Below are positions 40,857 to 50,059 of a stretch of DNA of 64,000 bases, in pieces. The DNA lies in contig NZ_CP096889.1 of NCBI RefSeq assembly GCF_004124315.2, positions 2,463,001 through 2,527,000 on the forward strand. The letters run 5' to 3'. The notes below the pieces were generated by a model. The model did not search any database, was not told where the DNA came from, and worked only from the letters and a program-made list of their open reading frames with translations. Within the stretch, counting starts at the first letter, position 1, and every line of letters starts with the position of its first letter. Both the position numbers and the translations under genes were made by a program. Origin of the DNA: Bacillus cabrialesii. GTDB lineage: Bacteria > Bacillota > Bacilli > Bacillales > Bacillaceae.

Positions 40857-41465
40857 TTATTTAGCTTCGCTGTATAGACGAGCCACTTCGTCCCAGTTCA
40901 CAACATTCCAGAAAGCTGAAATGTAATCAGGACGGCGGTTTTGATAGTTAAGGTAGTAAGCATGCTCCCAAACGTCAAGACCTAAGATAGGCGTTTTGCC
41001 TTCAGAAAGCGGAGAATCTTGGTTTGGCGTGCTTGTGATTTCAACTTTGCCGTTGTTCACAACAAGCCATGCCCAGCCAGAACCGAAGCGTCCTGCTGCC
41101 GCAGCTGCGAATTGTTCTTTGAATTTGTCAAAGCTTCCAAATACACTGTTGATCTCATCAGCTAGCGCGCCAGTCGGCTCGCCGCCGCCGTTTGGAGATA
41201 AAAGCGTCCAGAATAATTTGTGGTTCGCGTGTCCGCCGCCGTTGTTGCGGACTGCAGTGCGGATGTTTTCAGGAACAGAATTAAGATCTGCAACAAGCTC
41301 TTCAACTGATTTGTTTGCAAGAGCAGTGTTTCCTTCAACCGCTTTGTTTAAATTTGTAACGTATGTGTTGTGGTGTTTCGTATGGTGAATAGTCATAGTT
41401 TCCTTATCAATATGCGGTTCTAAAGCATCGTACGCATAAGGTAATTCTGGAAGTTCGTAAGCCAT
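40857..41465 (-). CDS. sodA: Manganese superoxide dismutase
   Basis: SodA (202 residues) converts superoxide to peroxide and oxygen. The N-terminal domain has His27 in TIHHTKHHNTY and a second His in the NNGGGHANHKLFW region. The C-terminal DVWEHAYYLNYQNRR motif supplies the remaining Asp and His ligands. The start ATG 41465 follows TAAGGAGGAATTTATC. It is monocistronic, with its own promoter and terminator. Confidence 0.97.
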   Translation of the reverse strand: MAYELPELPYAYDALEPHIDKETMTIHHTKHHNTYVTNLNKAVEGNTALANKSVEELVADLNSVPENIRTAVRNNGGGHANHKLFWTLLSPNGGGEPTGALADEINSVFGSFDKFKEQFAAAAAGRFGSGWAWLVVNNGKVEITSTPNQDSPLSEGKTPILGLDVWEHAYYLNYQNRRPDYISAFWNVVNWDEVARLYSEAK

Positions 41466-41528
41466 GATAAATTCCTCCTTAATATATATGTACTGAAATG
41501 CCGCTTCACAGCGAGCCTTTCTTCATTC

Positions 41529-41557
41529 AATGTAACAAAAGAATGCTTTGTAATCAA
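41529..41557 (-). promoter_or_regulatory. Candidate SigA promoter of sodA
   Basis: On the minus strand TTGATT (41557-41552), a 17-bp spacer and TACATT (41534-41529) form a reasonable SigA promoter about 64 bp upstream of the start codon. Confidence 0.55.
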
Positions 41558-41644
41558 TGAAAAAGCTCACATTTTGGCTCATTTCAGCAGACATATTTCA
41601 CTTTAACCGATAATTCATCCCATTAAACCTGCCGTCATCAATTC

Positions 41645-42127
41645 TTATAGGACCGTCCATAAAAAATATCCGATCATCAAAAGCTGTATGATGCCCTTTG
41701 CAATAACCCCGGTTAAAAAGCCAATGAGTGATCCGAGACCGATTTTAAACGCTGACTTTAAGTCCTTTTGATGGACGATAAGTTCCGCACAAACAGCCCC
41801 GATAAACGGACCTAATATGATCCCCGCGACCGGAATGACGAAAGGCCCAATTAATAAACCGATCGTGCTTCCCCATATGGCGGCTTTGCTTCCGCCGAAC
41901 CTTTTGACTCCAAGCAGATTTGATACGTAATCTGCGGCGAATAATACTGCGGCAAAAACCGCTTCAACGAGCCAGAACATATAAGAATACGGACTGAATG
42001 AAAACAAGAATCCGTACAATATAAAACCCGCAACGATAAATACTACACTCGGAATAATTGGGTACACCAGCCCGATAAAGGCGATGATAAATACCGCCGC
42101 AATCACCAGCCAATACAACATATCCAT
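41645..42127 (-). CDS. yqgC: YqgC, DUF456 membrane protein
   Basis: This 160-residue protein has five or so membrane helices with Gly-rich helices (GSTIGLLIGPFVIPVAGIILGPFIG), characteristic of DUF456. ATG 42127 is 9 nt after AGGGAGG; ATG 42136 overlaps the ribosome-binding site. The function is unknown. It is divergent from yqgB. Confidence 0.85.
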   Translation of the reverse strand: MDMLYWLVIAAVFIIAFIGLVYPIIPSVVFIVAGFILYGFLFSFSPYSYMFWLVEAVFAAVLFAADYVSNLLGVKRFGGSKAAIWGSTIGLLIGPFVIPVAGIILGPFIGAVCAELIVHQKDLKSAFKIGLGSLIGFLTGVIAKGIIQLLMIGYFLWTVL

Positions 42128-42237
42128 AGAATCCATCCTCCCTTTTTACATCTGTCTTCTTCATGTCTTCCTTGTATTCACACGCAGGCAACGATACAAT
42201 AAGCAACATATATTAGTATAGCTAGGAAGTGAAGATA

Positions 42238-42999
42238 GTGAATGTATTTCAGCTTTTTATCAAAAGTACATACTCTCCCCGTGATATTGCAAAAACAAGA
42301 TTTCAAGGAATCGGAAAAGCGATTCTTTATGTATTTTTGCTCTCTGTCCTTTTTGCAATCCCTACCGCTTATTATGTAAGCTCAGGGACCGTAAAATCAA
42401 TGAACGGCTTTAAAACGGTTTTAAACAAAGATTTCCCTGATTTCACAATTTCAAACGGCAAACTTCAAACAGATGAAAAAAAAGCCACGGAATCACAGGC
42501 AAATGGTTTTGTGATCGTGTTTGATCCGACAGACGCCTACGGCACCGAAGAAATTGAAGCAAAGCAAAACGCGATCGGCATTCTTCAGGATAAATTTGTT
42601 TTGGCCATTGACGGACAAGCCCAAGAAATGCCTTACTCAATGATGCCGTCAGATTTGACAAAAAAAGATGTGATTGCGGGTTTAAACCAAAATAAAACGA
42701 TGATCGTAACTGTTCTTTCAATTCTCATTTTTCTTGTAACAGCTGCGGGAAAATTCATTGAAGTATCATTCTTGGCGCTTATCGGGTTAATCATTAAGAA
42801 TTCCCAGAAGAAGCACCTGTCCTACCACCAGCTCTGGAAGCTTTCTGCCTATTCCGTCACCCTATCGACTGTATTCTTTACGATCATGCGCGCGTTAGAA
42901 GTGACAGTTCCAAGTGAATTTTTGCTGAACTGGTTTGTCAACTTTGTCATCCTGTTCCTTGTTTTAAAAGAGATTCCGTCAAAAAAAGCTGCTGTTTAA
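42238..42999 (+). CDS. yqgB: YqgB, DUF1189 membrane protein
   Basis: This protein of about 253 residues starts at GTG 42238 after AGGAAGTGA; GTG 42229 is possible but overlaps the site. Membrane helices occur at about residues 30-50, 160-195 and 210-245, with an extracellular loop of about 110 residues (TVKSMNGFKTVLNKDFPDF) between the first two. It matches DUF1189. The function is unknown. Confidence 0.85.
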   Translation: MNVFQLFIKSTYSPRDIAKTRFQGIGKAILYVFLLSVLFAIPTAYYVSSGTVKSMNGFKTVLNKDFPDFTISNGKLQTDEKKATESQANGFVIVFDPTDAYGTEEIEAKQNAIGILQDKFVLAIDGQAQEMPYSMMPSDLTKKDVIAGLNQNKTMIVTVLSILIFLVTAAGKFIEVSFLALIGLIIKNSQKKHLSYHQLWKLSAYSVTLSTVFFTIMRALEVTVPSEFLLNWFVNFVILFLVLKEIPSKKAAV

Positions 43000-43029
43000 G
43001 CTGAGACTGCATTCGCAGTCTCTTTTTTT
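42999..43029 (+). terminator. Terminator of yqgB
   Basis: GAGACTGC (43003-43010) and GCAGTCTC (43015-43022) form a short strong stem followed by TTTTTTT. Confidence 0.88.
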
Positions 43030-43091
43030 GTCATGAATCCAAATGGACAAGCATACTATGGTATAAAATTTCGTATGCGGGAGGAAAAGCG

Positions 43092-43391
43092 ATGAAGCGT
43101 TTCACTTTAGTATGCAGCATTGTTTTTATTCTTTTTATTCTTTTTTATGATCTTAAAATTGGAACGATACCTATTCAGGACCTCCCTGTCTATGAAGCAT
43201 CAGCAAAAACGGCTGCACAAGAACCAGCGTTTAAAACGGTAAAGGTAAAGCCGGGTGATACGGTTATGTCGATTGTCGGATCTGCAGGTTCTCCGGACGA
43301 TATTGTAAAAGATTTTGAAGCACTGAACCCGAATGTGCAAGCCAACGCCATTCAAGCTGGAACAGCGTACAAATTTCCAGTCTACCCTTAA
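43092..43391 (+). CDS. yqfZ: YqfZ, small LysM-type protein
   Basis: This 99-residue protein has an N-terminal membrane/signal segment (FTLVCSIVFILFILFYDL) and a C-terminal LysM-like domain with KVKPGDTVMSIVGSAG and FEALNPNVQANAIQAGTAYKFPVYP. It is likely to be surface anchored and to bind peptidoglycan. The start is ATG 43092 after GGGAGGAAAAGCG. Confidence 0.88.
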   Translation: MKRFTLVCSIVFILFILFYDLKIGTIPIQDLPVYEASAKTAAQEPAFKTVKVKPGDTVMSIVGSAGSPDDIVKDFEALNPNVQANAIQAGTAYKFPVYP

Positions 43392-43518
43392 TTAACGTTA
43401 ATTTCTTGTCAGTTCGGCGAAGACACTGTTACAATGTAATTTGTAAAATAAATTCACTTAAACCATACTAGAATTGTTATATCTAGAAGCGGCAACTACA
43501 ATTAAGGAGCGATTGCAA

Positions 43519-44646
43519 GTGAGTGAAATCACACATCGTACAAAAACGCGTCCCGTCAAAGTGGGACCTTTAACAATAGGCGGCAACAATGAAGTGGTCA
43601 TCCAAAGCATGACAACAACAAAAACACATGATGTAGAAGCAACTGTTGCGGAAATTAACCGTTTGGCTGAAGCCGGATGCCAAATCGTCCGGGTAGCATG
43701 TCCGGATGAACGGGCGGCAAACGCCATTGCGGATATTAAAAAACGCATTTCCATTCCGCTCGTTGTTGACATACATTTCGATTATAAGCTTGCCTTGAAA
43801 GCCATTGAAGGCGGCGCAGATAAAATCCGAATTAACCCCGGCAACATCGGCCGACGCGAAAAAGTCGAAGCGGTCGTTCAAGCGGCGAAAGAAAAAGGGA
43901 TTCCGATCAGAATCGGAGTAAACGCCGGTTCACTTGAAAAACGGATTTTAGAAAAATACGGTTATCCGACTGCCGACGGAATGGTAGAAAGCGCACTTCA
44001 TCACATTAAAATTCTTGAAGATCTCGATTTTCACGATATTATTGTCAGCATGAAGGCGTCTGACGTCAACCTTGCGATCGAAGCTTATGAAAAAGCGGCG
44101 AAAGCATTTGACTACCCGCTGCACCTTGGGATCACTGAGTCAGGAACGCTGTTTGCCGGCACAGTAAAAAGCGCGGCAGGACTCGGCGCGATTTTAAGCA
44201 AGGGCATCGGAAACACTATGCGTATTTCATTAAGCGCAGATCCTGTGGAAGAGGTAAAAGTAGCAAGGGAGCTTCTGAAATCTTTCGGTTTAGCCTCCAA
44301 TGCTGCCACGCTCATCTCATGTCCGACTTGCGGCCGAATTGAGATCGATTTGATCAGCATTGCCAATGAAGTGGAAGAATATATTTCTAAAATAAAAGCT
44401 CCGATTAAAGTCGCTGTTCTCGGCTGTGCAGTAAACGGACCGGGTGAAGCGAGAGAAGCTGATATCGGGATCGCCGGAGCGCGCGGCGAAGGATTGTTAT
44501 TCCGGAAAGGGAAGATTGTCCGTAAGGTTCCAGAGGAAACAATGGTAGAGGAACTTAAGAAAGAAATTGACATTCTTGCCGAGGAACACTATGCAAAGCT
44601 TGAAGCTGAAAAAGCGAAATTAAAAGAAGAAGCACAAAAAGCTTGA
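43519..44646 (+). CDS. ispG: 4-hydroxy-3-methylbut-2-enyl diphosphate synthase
   Basis: IspG (375 residues) is the [4Fe-4S] enzyme of the MEP pathway converting MEcPP to HMBPP. GTG 43519 after AAGGAGCGAT is chosen; the frame upstream to 43474 has no site. Cluster cysteines lie in SCPTCGR and LGCAVNGPGE near the C-terminus, and the TIM-barrel part has VDIHFDYKLAL and IRINPGNIG. The next MEP enzyme, ispH, is also in this window. Confidence 0.96.
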   Translation: MSEITHRTKTRPVKVGPLTIGGNNEVVIQSMTTTKTHDVEATVAEINRLAEAGCQIVRVACPDERAANAIADIKKRISIPLVVDIHFDYKLALKAIEGGADKIRINPGNIGRREKVEAVVQAAKEKGIPIRIGVNAGSLEKRILEKYGYPTADGMVESALHHIKILEDLDFHDIIVSMKASDVNLAIEAYEKAAKAFDYPLHLGITESGTLFAGTVKSAAGLGAILSKGIGNTMRISLSADPVEEVKVARELLKSFGLASNAATLISCPTCGRIEIDLISIANEVEEYISKIKAPIKVAVLGCAVNGPGEAREADIGIAGARGEGLLFRKGKIVRKVPEETMVEELKKEIDILAEEHYAKLEAEKAKLKEEAQKA

Positions 44647-44670
44647 CGGGAACCCGTCAAGCTTTTTTGT
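44639..44670 (+). terminator. Terminator of ispG
   Basis: AAGCTTGACGGG-AA-CCCGTCAAGCTT is a 12-bp stem overlapping the stop codon and followed by TTTTTGTG. It may also act on yqfX from the other side. Confidence 0.9.
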
Positions 44671-44671
44671 G

Positions 44672-45061
44672 TTAGAAAAATGGAATAATAAATATTCCAA
44701 GCACTAATGAGATGACACCGATACCCATCGCCCAAGCTCCAAGGCCTTGGGCACCTCTTCTTCTTGCGATATAGCCGACAATAATACCGGCAGCTCCCAA
44801 TAAAACAGGCAGTACAAACAATGAAATAATGGACAAGGCTAAAGCGATATATCCTATTCCCCGTCCTTCATTGACATTGCCGCCACTGCGATCTTTGTCT
44901 CGGTCATTGCTGCGATCAGCAGTACGGTAAGGCTCTGCGATTTCAGCAGCCGTTTCCTCAAAAAAACCATCATTGTCGCGGGTAATATTTGTTCCTTCAG
45001 AACCATGGTCAACATAGTAGCTGTTGTTATCACGTTTTTCGTAATCGTTTGCCACCTTCAA
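44672..45061 (-). CDS. yqfX: YqfX, small membrane protein (DUF4190-like)
   Basis: This 129-residue protein has an acidic and basic N-terminal half (YEKRDNNSYYVDHGSEGTN...) and two C-terminal membrane helices: GYIALALSIISLFVLPVLLG and AMGIGVISLVLGIFIIPFF, joined by YIARRRGAQGLG. It starts after AGAAGGGGGAATT. The function is unknown. Confidence 0.86.
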   Translation of the reverse strand: MKVANDYEKRDNNSYYVDHGSEGTNITRDNDGFFEETAAEIAEPYRTADRSNDRDKDRSGGNVNEGRGIGYIALALSIISLFVLPVLLGAAGIIVGYIARRRGAQGLGAWAMGIGVISLVLGIFIIPFF

Positions 45062-45194
45062 TTCCCCCTTCTGTTATTATTAAAGGAGCTTTTATAGTTT
45101 GATCTATTTTGCCTGATTCATGTTTGCTAAACTTTTCTGTTAATGTTAATTGTTTATGTTACACTTGAAGGGATGAAACTGAAGGAGTGTGGGC

Positions 45195-45776
45195 ATGTTA
45201 CGCTTAGGAATAGATATTGACGGCACAATCACGGCTCAGGATACATTCGTCCCTTATTTGAACCGCTCGTTTAATCTTTCCATTTCATTAAACGATATGA
45301 CGGATTATGATTTAACAAAGCTGTTAAATATTACGCAGGAAGAATTTTGGGATTGGATGAATCAAAATGAAGCGATCATATATAAGGAAGCACTGCTTGC
45401 TCAGCATGCAAAACAGTCACTCGATCTCCTCAAAGAGGAGCACAAGCTTATTTATATTACAGCGAGACGGACTCATTTAACTGATATTACCTATGAATGG
45501 TTTGACAGACAAAACATTCATTACGACCATATCGAACTTGTTGGCGGCCATCATAAAGTTGAGGCAGTCAAAAATCACGACATCGACTTGTTTTTTGAGG
45601 ATCATCACGGAAACGCAATGATGATCGCGAAAGAAGCTGGTATACCAGTGATTTTATTCAATTCCCCTTATAATCAGCTTCCGGATGATTCAAACATCAT
45701 CAGAGTAAACAACTGGCTGGAAGCCGTTCAATGGATGAACAAAAACAAACATCATTTCATACGTGTCAATAACTGA
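45195..45776 (+). CDS. yqfW: HAD-superfamily 5'(3')-deoxyribonucleotidase-like protein
   Basis: This 193-residue protein has HAD motif I DIDGTITAQD (Asp at about residues 7 and 9), motif II IYITARR, and a C-terminal acidic FFEDHHGNA. The motifs resemble small nucleotidase-type HAD hydrolases, and the substrate is unproven. ATG 45195 after AAGGAGTGTGG is the better start; GTG 45189 is in frame. Confidence 0.88.
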   Translation: MLRLGIDIDGTITAQDTFVPYLNRSFNLSISLNDMTDYDLTKLLNITQEEFWDWMNQNEAIIYKEALLAQHAKQSLDLLKEEHKLIYITARRTHLTDITYEWFDRQNIHYDHIELVGGHHKVEAVKNHDIDLFFEDHHGNAMMIAKEAGIPVILFNSPYNQLPDDSNIIRVNNWLEAVQWMNKNKHHFIRVNN

Positions 45777-45805
45777 AAAAGGAGCCCAACCTGGGCCCCT
45801 TTTTC
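45775..45805. terminator. Bidirectional terminator between yqfW and zur
   Basis: AAAAAGGAGCCCAA pairs with TGGGCCCCTTTTT across a short loop. It lies between convergent genes. Confidence 0.87.
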
Positions 45806-45819
45806 TCATATATACGCAA

Positions 45820-46257
45820 TTACGCAGTAGTGTTTTCATGGTTTTCCGCAGTGCAGCCAGGGCATGTGCCGTAAATCTCAAATTTATGCCCGCTGACCTG
45901 ATAGCCATCCAAATCATCACAAAGCTTGTCCATCGGGCATGATTCAATTTCCTTCGTTTTGCCGCAGGCCAGACAAATAAAATGATGATGATGATGAGTA
46001 AATGAACACTTAAATCGGAAAAGCTTTTCACCGGACAGCTCGGTTGTTTCCAAAATACCAAGTTCTTCATATAAAGAAAGGTTTCTGTAGATTGTATCAA
46101 AGCTTAAGCCGGGATAATCATCATTTAATGCAGACAGTACGTTTTTAGCGGTAAGATATTTGTCTGAGTCAGCAAAAAGCTGCAGCATATCCTCCCGTTT
46201 GTTTGTATATTTATATCCGTTTTCTTTCAGTAGGTTCAGCGCTTCTTGTACGTTCAT
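45820..46257 (-). CDS. zur: Zinc uptake regulator (Fur family)
   Basis: Zur (145 residues) represses zinc-uptake genes in the presence of zinc. The N-terminal winged helix includes KRLLSALNDDYPGLSFDTIYRNL-like sequence (about residues 40-62), then the metal site CSFTHHHHHFICLACGK and C-terminal CPGC, which supply the structural CxxC pairs. It starts after AAAGGGGGACCCTTC, is convergent with yqfW, and lies downstream of yqfU on the minus strand. Confidence 0.94.
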   Translation of the reverse strand: MNVQEALNLLKENGYKYTNKREDMLQLFADSDKYLTAKNVLSALNDDYPGLSFDTIYRNLSLYEELGILETTELSGEKLFRFKCSFTHHHHHFICLACGKTKEIESCPMDKLCDDLDGYQVSGHKFEIYGTCPGCTAENHENTTA

Positions 46258-46300
46258 GAAGGGTCCCCCTTTTCGCTTTGCTTAAGAACGTATGACATGT

Positions 46301-46345
46301 ATGAAAAAGAAAATGGCAGCTGTCTGACAGCAAGCCATTTTCTTT
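46301..46345 (-). terminator. Terminator of yqfU
   Basis: In the minus direction GAAAATGGC-TTG-CTGTCAGACAG-CTGCCATTTTC forms a long hairpin followed by TTTTTC. It lies between yqfU and zur. Confidence 0.8.
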
Positions 46346-46393
46346 ACCGCAGATAAAATTATACCCATAAAATGAATAAAAGTAAATGAAAGC

Positions 46394-47275
46394 CTAGTGG
46401 ATTGCGTTTTTGAATTTCCCGCCCCGTGTTTCATGGGTATTCATAATCGTAATGAATGCGTTAAGATCAACTTCAAATACGATCGATTTAAGCTTGGTCA
46501 CTTCCAGCCTTGTGACAACTGCGTAAATCACGTCCTTCTCTTCATCCGTATATCCGCCCTTCCCTTTCAGCTTTGTTGTTCCGCGTCCGAGGCGGTGCAA
46601 AATCGCGTCGGAAATCTCATCATACTGGTCAGACACAATAATGACAGCTTTGGTTTCATCAAGCCCTTGGATCACGGCATCGATGGTTTTCATCGCAATA
46701 TAATAAGTCATGAAAGAGTACATCGCTTGCTCAGGACCAAACACAAAACCCGCCCAAATGAAAATGAATACGTTGATGAGCATAACGAATTCACCCACTG
46801 AAAATGGCAGCTTTTTCGTCAGTAAAATACCGAGAATTTCTGTACCATCCATTGAACCTCCGTTTCGAATCACGAGTCCGACTCCAAAACCGAGTAAAAG
46901 ACCTCCAAACACAGTGGCCAATATTGGTTGAGTTGTAATAGCTTCAACATGGTGTAGCGAAGATTCAATAACGGCAAGCCCGACAATCCCAATCATTGTA
47001 GAGACAAGGAAGGTCTTACCGATATATTTATATCCGAAGATCATAAAAGGAATATTTAAAATGACAACGAAAAAAGCGAAATTCAGAAAGGGGTTTGACA
47101 TAAAGAGGTGGTCTAAAATAAGCGATACACCGATAATCCCGCCATCAATAAAATCGTTGGGGATTAAAAATAATTCGATACTTACAGCCGCAGATGCAGC
47201 TCCTGCCAGAATCATGAAGACCCTGAAAATAAAGTGGGAAAAAGTTTCTCTCTTATGTTGTTTTGTTGGGGTCAT
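46394..47275 (-). CDS. yqfU: YitT/DUF2179 family membrane protein
   Basis: This 293-residue protein has about five membrane helices in residues 20-190 and a C-terminal cytoplasmic DUF2179 domain (about 210-290) with GRGTTKLKGKGGYT and VVTRLEVTKLKSIV. The N-terminal DGGIIGVSLIL and NGGSMDGTEI motifs are typical of the family. The function is unknown. ATG 47275 follows AGGAGATTTT. Confidence 0.9.
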   Translation of the reverse strand: MTPTKQHKRETFSHFIFRVFMILAGAASAAVSIELFLIPNDFIDGGIIGVSLILDHLFMSNPFLNFAFFVVILNIPFMIFGYKYIGKTFLVSTMIGIVGLAVIESSLHHVEAITTQPILATVFGGLLLGFGVGLVIRNGGSMDGTEILGILLTKKLPFSVGEFVMLINVFIFIWAGFVFGPEQAMYSFMTYYIAMKTIDAVIQGLDETKAVIIVSDQYDEISDAILHRLGRGTTKLKGKGGYTDEEKDVIYAVVTRLEVTKLKSIVFEVDLNAFITIMNTHETRGGKFKNAIH

Positions 47276-47390
47276 AAAATCTCCTTTCCTGCAATAACTA
47301 TTTTAAATACATTATAAATCTATTTTACCATTAAACACTGACACATTTTACTGATTTGCCCATACATTAAGTCTGGAGGTGGAACGATCG

Positions 47391-47645
47391 ATGATTTTAT
47401 TTCAAAGAATTATTTTGCAGCGGCTTAATCAGGCTACTGCTGATGACTTGCTGAAGTACTCAAAACAGTACGGAATCAGTTTAACAAGAACGCAGGCCAT
47501 TGAAGTAGCAAACCTGTTATACGGGAAAAACGTGAATATCTTTAATGAGAGTGAACGAATGCGGCTGCTGAAACAAGTAGAGGCGATCACATCAAAAGAA
47601 ACAGCTCAAACCGTTAATGAACTATTCAAACAATTCACAAGCTAA
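47391..47645 (+). CDS. yqfT: YqfT, DUF2624 small protein
   Basis: This 84-residue protein (MILFQRIILQRLNQATADDL) is mostly helical with ARTQ/ANLLYGKNVNIF-like segments. ATG 47391 after GGAGGTGG is preferred to the in-frame GTG 47379. It matches the DUF2624 family, and no function is known. Confidence 0.86.
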   Translation: MILFQRIILQRLNQATADDLLKYSKQYGISLTRTQAIEVANLLYGKNVNIFNESERMRLLKQVEAITSKETAQTVNELFKQFTS

Positions 47646-47672
47646 AAAATGGGGGATAGCTCCCCCATTTTT
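47644..47672. terminator. Bidirectional terminator between yqfT and nfo
   Basis: AAAAAATGGGGGA-TAGC-TCCCCCATTTTTT forms a perfect stem overlapping both gene ends. Confidence 0.9.
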
Positions 47673-48565
47673 TATTGCTGTAAAATCTTTTCGAGCAATG
47701 TGTCATCAAATTGTTTTTCTTTCAGCATGTCAATCTCAAAACGGTATGGCGGTTTTTTATTCTTTTTATCTTCGCCGACATACGGCGTTTCAAGGATTTT
47801 TGGAATGTCTTTTAACTGCTCATGGTGAACAACATATTGCAGTGCGTCAAATCCAATTTCGCCAAAGCCGATGTTTTCATGGCGGTCTTTTCTCGCGCCT
47901 TTGACATTTTTGCTGTCATTGATATGAAGCACTTTAATACGGTCAATGCCGATGGTTTTGTCGAACTCATTCAGCACTCCGTCAAAGTCTTCGACAATGT
48001 TATATCCGGCATCATGTGTATGGCATGTGTCAAAACACACTGACAGATGCTCATTGTGTGTAACGCCTTCGATAATCTGTGCCAGCTCCTCAAAGCTTCT
48101 GCCGCATTCTGATCCTTTTCCTGCCATTGTCTCTAATGCAATCTGGACATTTTGATTCGGATCAATCACTTCATTCAAGCCTTCAATAATTTTCTTGATG
48201 CCTGCTTCAGCTCCCGCTCCCACATGAGCGCCCGGATGAAGGACAATTTGCTTCGCTCCGATGGCCGCTGTCCGTTCAATCTCTGAACGAAGGAAATCGA
48301 CACCCAGCTCAAATGTGGACGGATTCGTCGTGTTGCCAATATTAATAATATAAGGCGCGTGTACGATAATATCGTCAATGCCGTTTTCTTGCATGTGTGC
48401 CCGGCCGGCATCTATATTTAGGTCTTCAATTTTCTTTCGGCGCGTATTTTGCGGTGCGCCTGTATAGATCATAAACGTGTTCGCCCCATATGAGACTGCT
48501 TCCTGGCTTGCAGCAAGAAGCATATGTTTTCCGCTCATAGAGACGTGTGAGCCTATTCTCAACAA
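47672..48565 (-). CDS. nfo: Endonuclease IV (AP endonuclease)
   Basis: Nfo (297 residues) cleaves abasic sites in base-excision repair. The TIM barrel with three zinc ions has VLHPGAHVGAG, ALETMAGKGSE, CFDTCHTHDAG and HINDSKN, covering the AP endonuclease family 2 signatures. It follows cshB by 9 bp and is convergent with yqfT. Confidence 0.95.
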   Translation of the reverse strand: MLRIGSHVSMSGKHMLLAASQEAVSYGANTFMIYTGAPQNTRRKKIEDLNIDAGRAHMQENGIDDIIVHAPYIINIGNTTNPSTFELGVDFLRSEIERTAAIGAKQIVLHPGAHVGAGAEAGIKKIIEGLNEVIDPNQNVQIALETMAGKGSECGRSFEELAQIIEGVTHNEHLSVCFDTCHTHDAGYNIVEDFDGVLNEFDKTIGIDRIKVLHINDSKNVKGARKDRHENIGFGEIGFDALQYVVHHEQLKDIPKILETPYVGEDKKNKKPPYRFEIDMLKEKQFDDTLLEKILQQ

Positions 48566-48574
48566 CAGGTTCCC

Positions 48575-49891
48575 CTACTTTCTTTTCTTAGATTGGTTTC
48601 TTCTCTGTTTTTTCTTGATTTTCTCCATCTCGTAGCTCATTTTCTTTTTATATCCAGGCTTAACCTTCTTCGGCTTTTTCACGAGACGATGTGCAATTTC
48701 ATCCGCTTCGTTCGGCGTTTTTTTACGCTTTTTGCGGCGCTGGCGGTCATCGCCTTTTTTCCACTCGCCTTTTTCAAGCTCTAAATAATCAAATTCGATG
48801 CCCATTTTCTCAAGTCTGGCTAATGAATCCTCATCAGAAAGCTCATAAATGGTCATTGCCTGCCCTGATGAGCCTGCGCGAGCCGTTCTGCCTACACGGT
48901 GAACATAGAAATCGAGATCATCCGGAAGCTCATAGTTGATAACATGGCTGACACCTTTTATATCAATGCCTCTAGCAGCAAGATCAGTTGCAATGACATA
49001 CGTGAATTCCAGATCATTGATCTGCTTCATGACTTTCTTCCGCTCACGAGGCGTTAATCCGCCATGCAGCAGTCCGATTTTCATGCCTTTTCCAGTCAGA
49101 TATTGAGCGATATGATCAGCAGTGTTTTTCGTATTGGCAAACACAATGCCGAGATATGGATTCAGATTAGACATGATGTCAAATAGGAGCTTGTCCTTGT
49201 CACGATGTTTCGAAGGAATGAGAATATGCTCGATCTTCGCAGCAGTCACCTGTTTTGGCTCCACGTGGGCGTATTTCGGATTATCCATATATTTTTTCAA
49301 AAATGGTTTCAGCTTTTCGGGAATGGTCGCAGAGAACACAAGCATCTGCAGATCCTCTGGCATACGGGAGCCGATGTAATCTACATCTGCAATGAATCCC
49401 ATATCCAGCATTAAATCGGCTTCATCAATGACGAGAGATTCCGCTTTATGAACACTTAACGCCTGCTCTTTGATTAAATCGGCAATACGTCCTGGCGTAC
49501 CAACGACAAGATGCGGCTGTGTTTTCAGTTTATCAATCGACTTTTGTTTATCTGTGCCTCCGATAAAACATTTCGAGCGAATCTGACTGCCTTCTTCACC
49601 TTGAGTAATTTTAAGCGCTTCATGATGAATCTGGTTGGCAAGCTCTCTTGTCGGAGCCGTAATGACAACCTGAACGACGTCCTTAGCAGGATCGATTTTG
49701 TTTAATAATGGCAGTAAATAAGCGTGCGTCTTTCCGGTTCCCGTCTGAGACTGGCCGATGACGCTTTCTTTTTTTAACACTGCAGGAATCAGCCTTTTCT
49801 GAATATCAGTCGGTTCGTAAAAACCAAGGCGGTGCACTGCATCTATAATAAACGGTTTCAATTCATAAAGTTCAAATTTCGTTTCTTTCAT
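48575..49891 (-). CDS. cshB: DEAD-box RNA helicase CshB
   Basis: CshB (438 residues) is a cold-shock DEAD-box helicase. Q motif FYEPTDIQ, Walker A SQTGTGKTH (about residues 46-54), DEAD in VIDEADLML, SAT in VFSATIPEK, and HRVGRTARAG are present. The C-terminus is very basic (KKKQRRNQSKKRK). ATG 49891 after AAGGAGCTGGGAA is preferred; the longer frame to 49918 adds nine unusual residues. It lies upstream of nfo. Confidence 0.95.
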   Translation of the reverse strand: MKETKFELYELKPFIIDAVHRLGFYEPTDIQKRLIPAVLKKESVIGQSQTGTGKTHAYLLPLLNKIDPAKDVVQVVITAPTRELANQIHHEALKITQGEEGSQIRSKCFIGGTDKQKSIDKLKTQPHLVVGTPGRIADLIKEQALSVHKAESLVIDEADLMLDMGFIADVDYIGSRMPEDLQMLVFSATIPEKLKPFLKKYMDNPKYAHVEPKQVTAAKIEHILIPSKHRDKDKLLFDIMSNLNPYLGIVFANTKNTADHIAQYLTGKGMKIGLLHGGLTPRERKKVMKQINDLEFTYVIATDLAARGIDIKGVSHVINYELPDDLDFYVHRVGRTARAGSSGQAMTIYELSDEDSLARLEKMGIEFDYLELEKGEWKKGDDRQRRKKRKKTPNEADEIAHRLVKKPKKVKPGYKKKMSYEMEKIKKKQRRNQSKKRK

Positions 49892-50059
49892 TTTTCCCAG
49901 CTCCTTAAAGCGGCACATTATGTGTCCATCATCACATTATACCCGATTTTGCTTAAAAACACCACGTTTGGAAGGCGTTTGTTTTATTCAGATATGTAAA
50001 GCAAATACCGCAGCCCGTGCATATTCTAATAGCAGAAAGAGCTGAAAGGAGGTACAAGT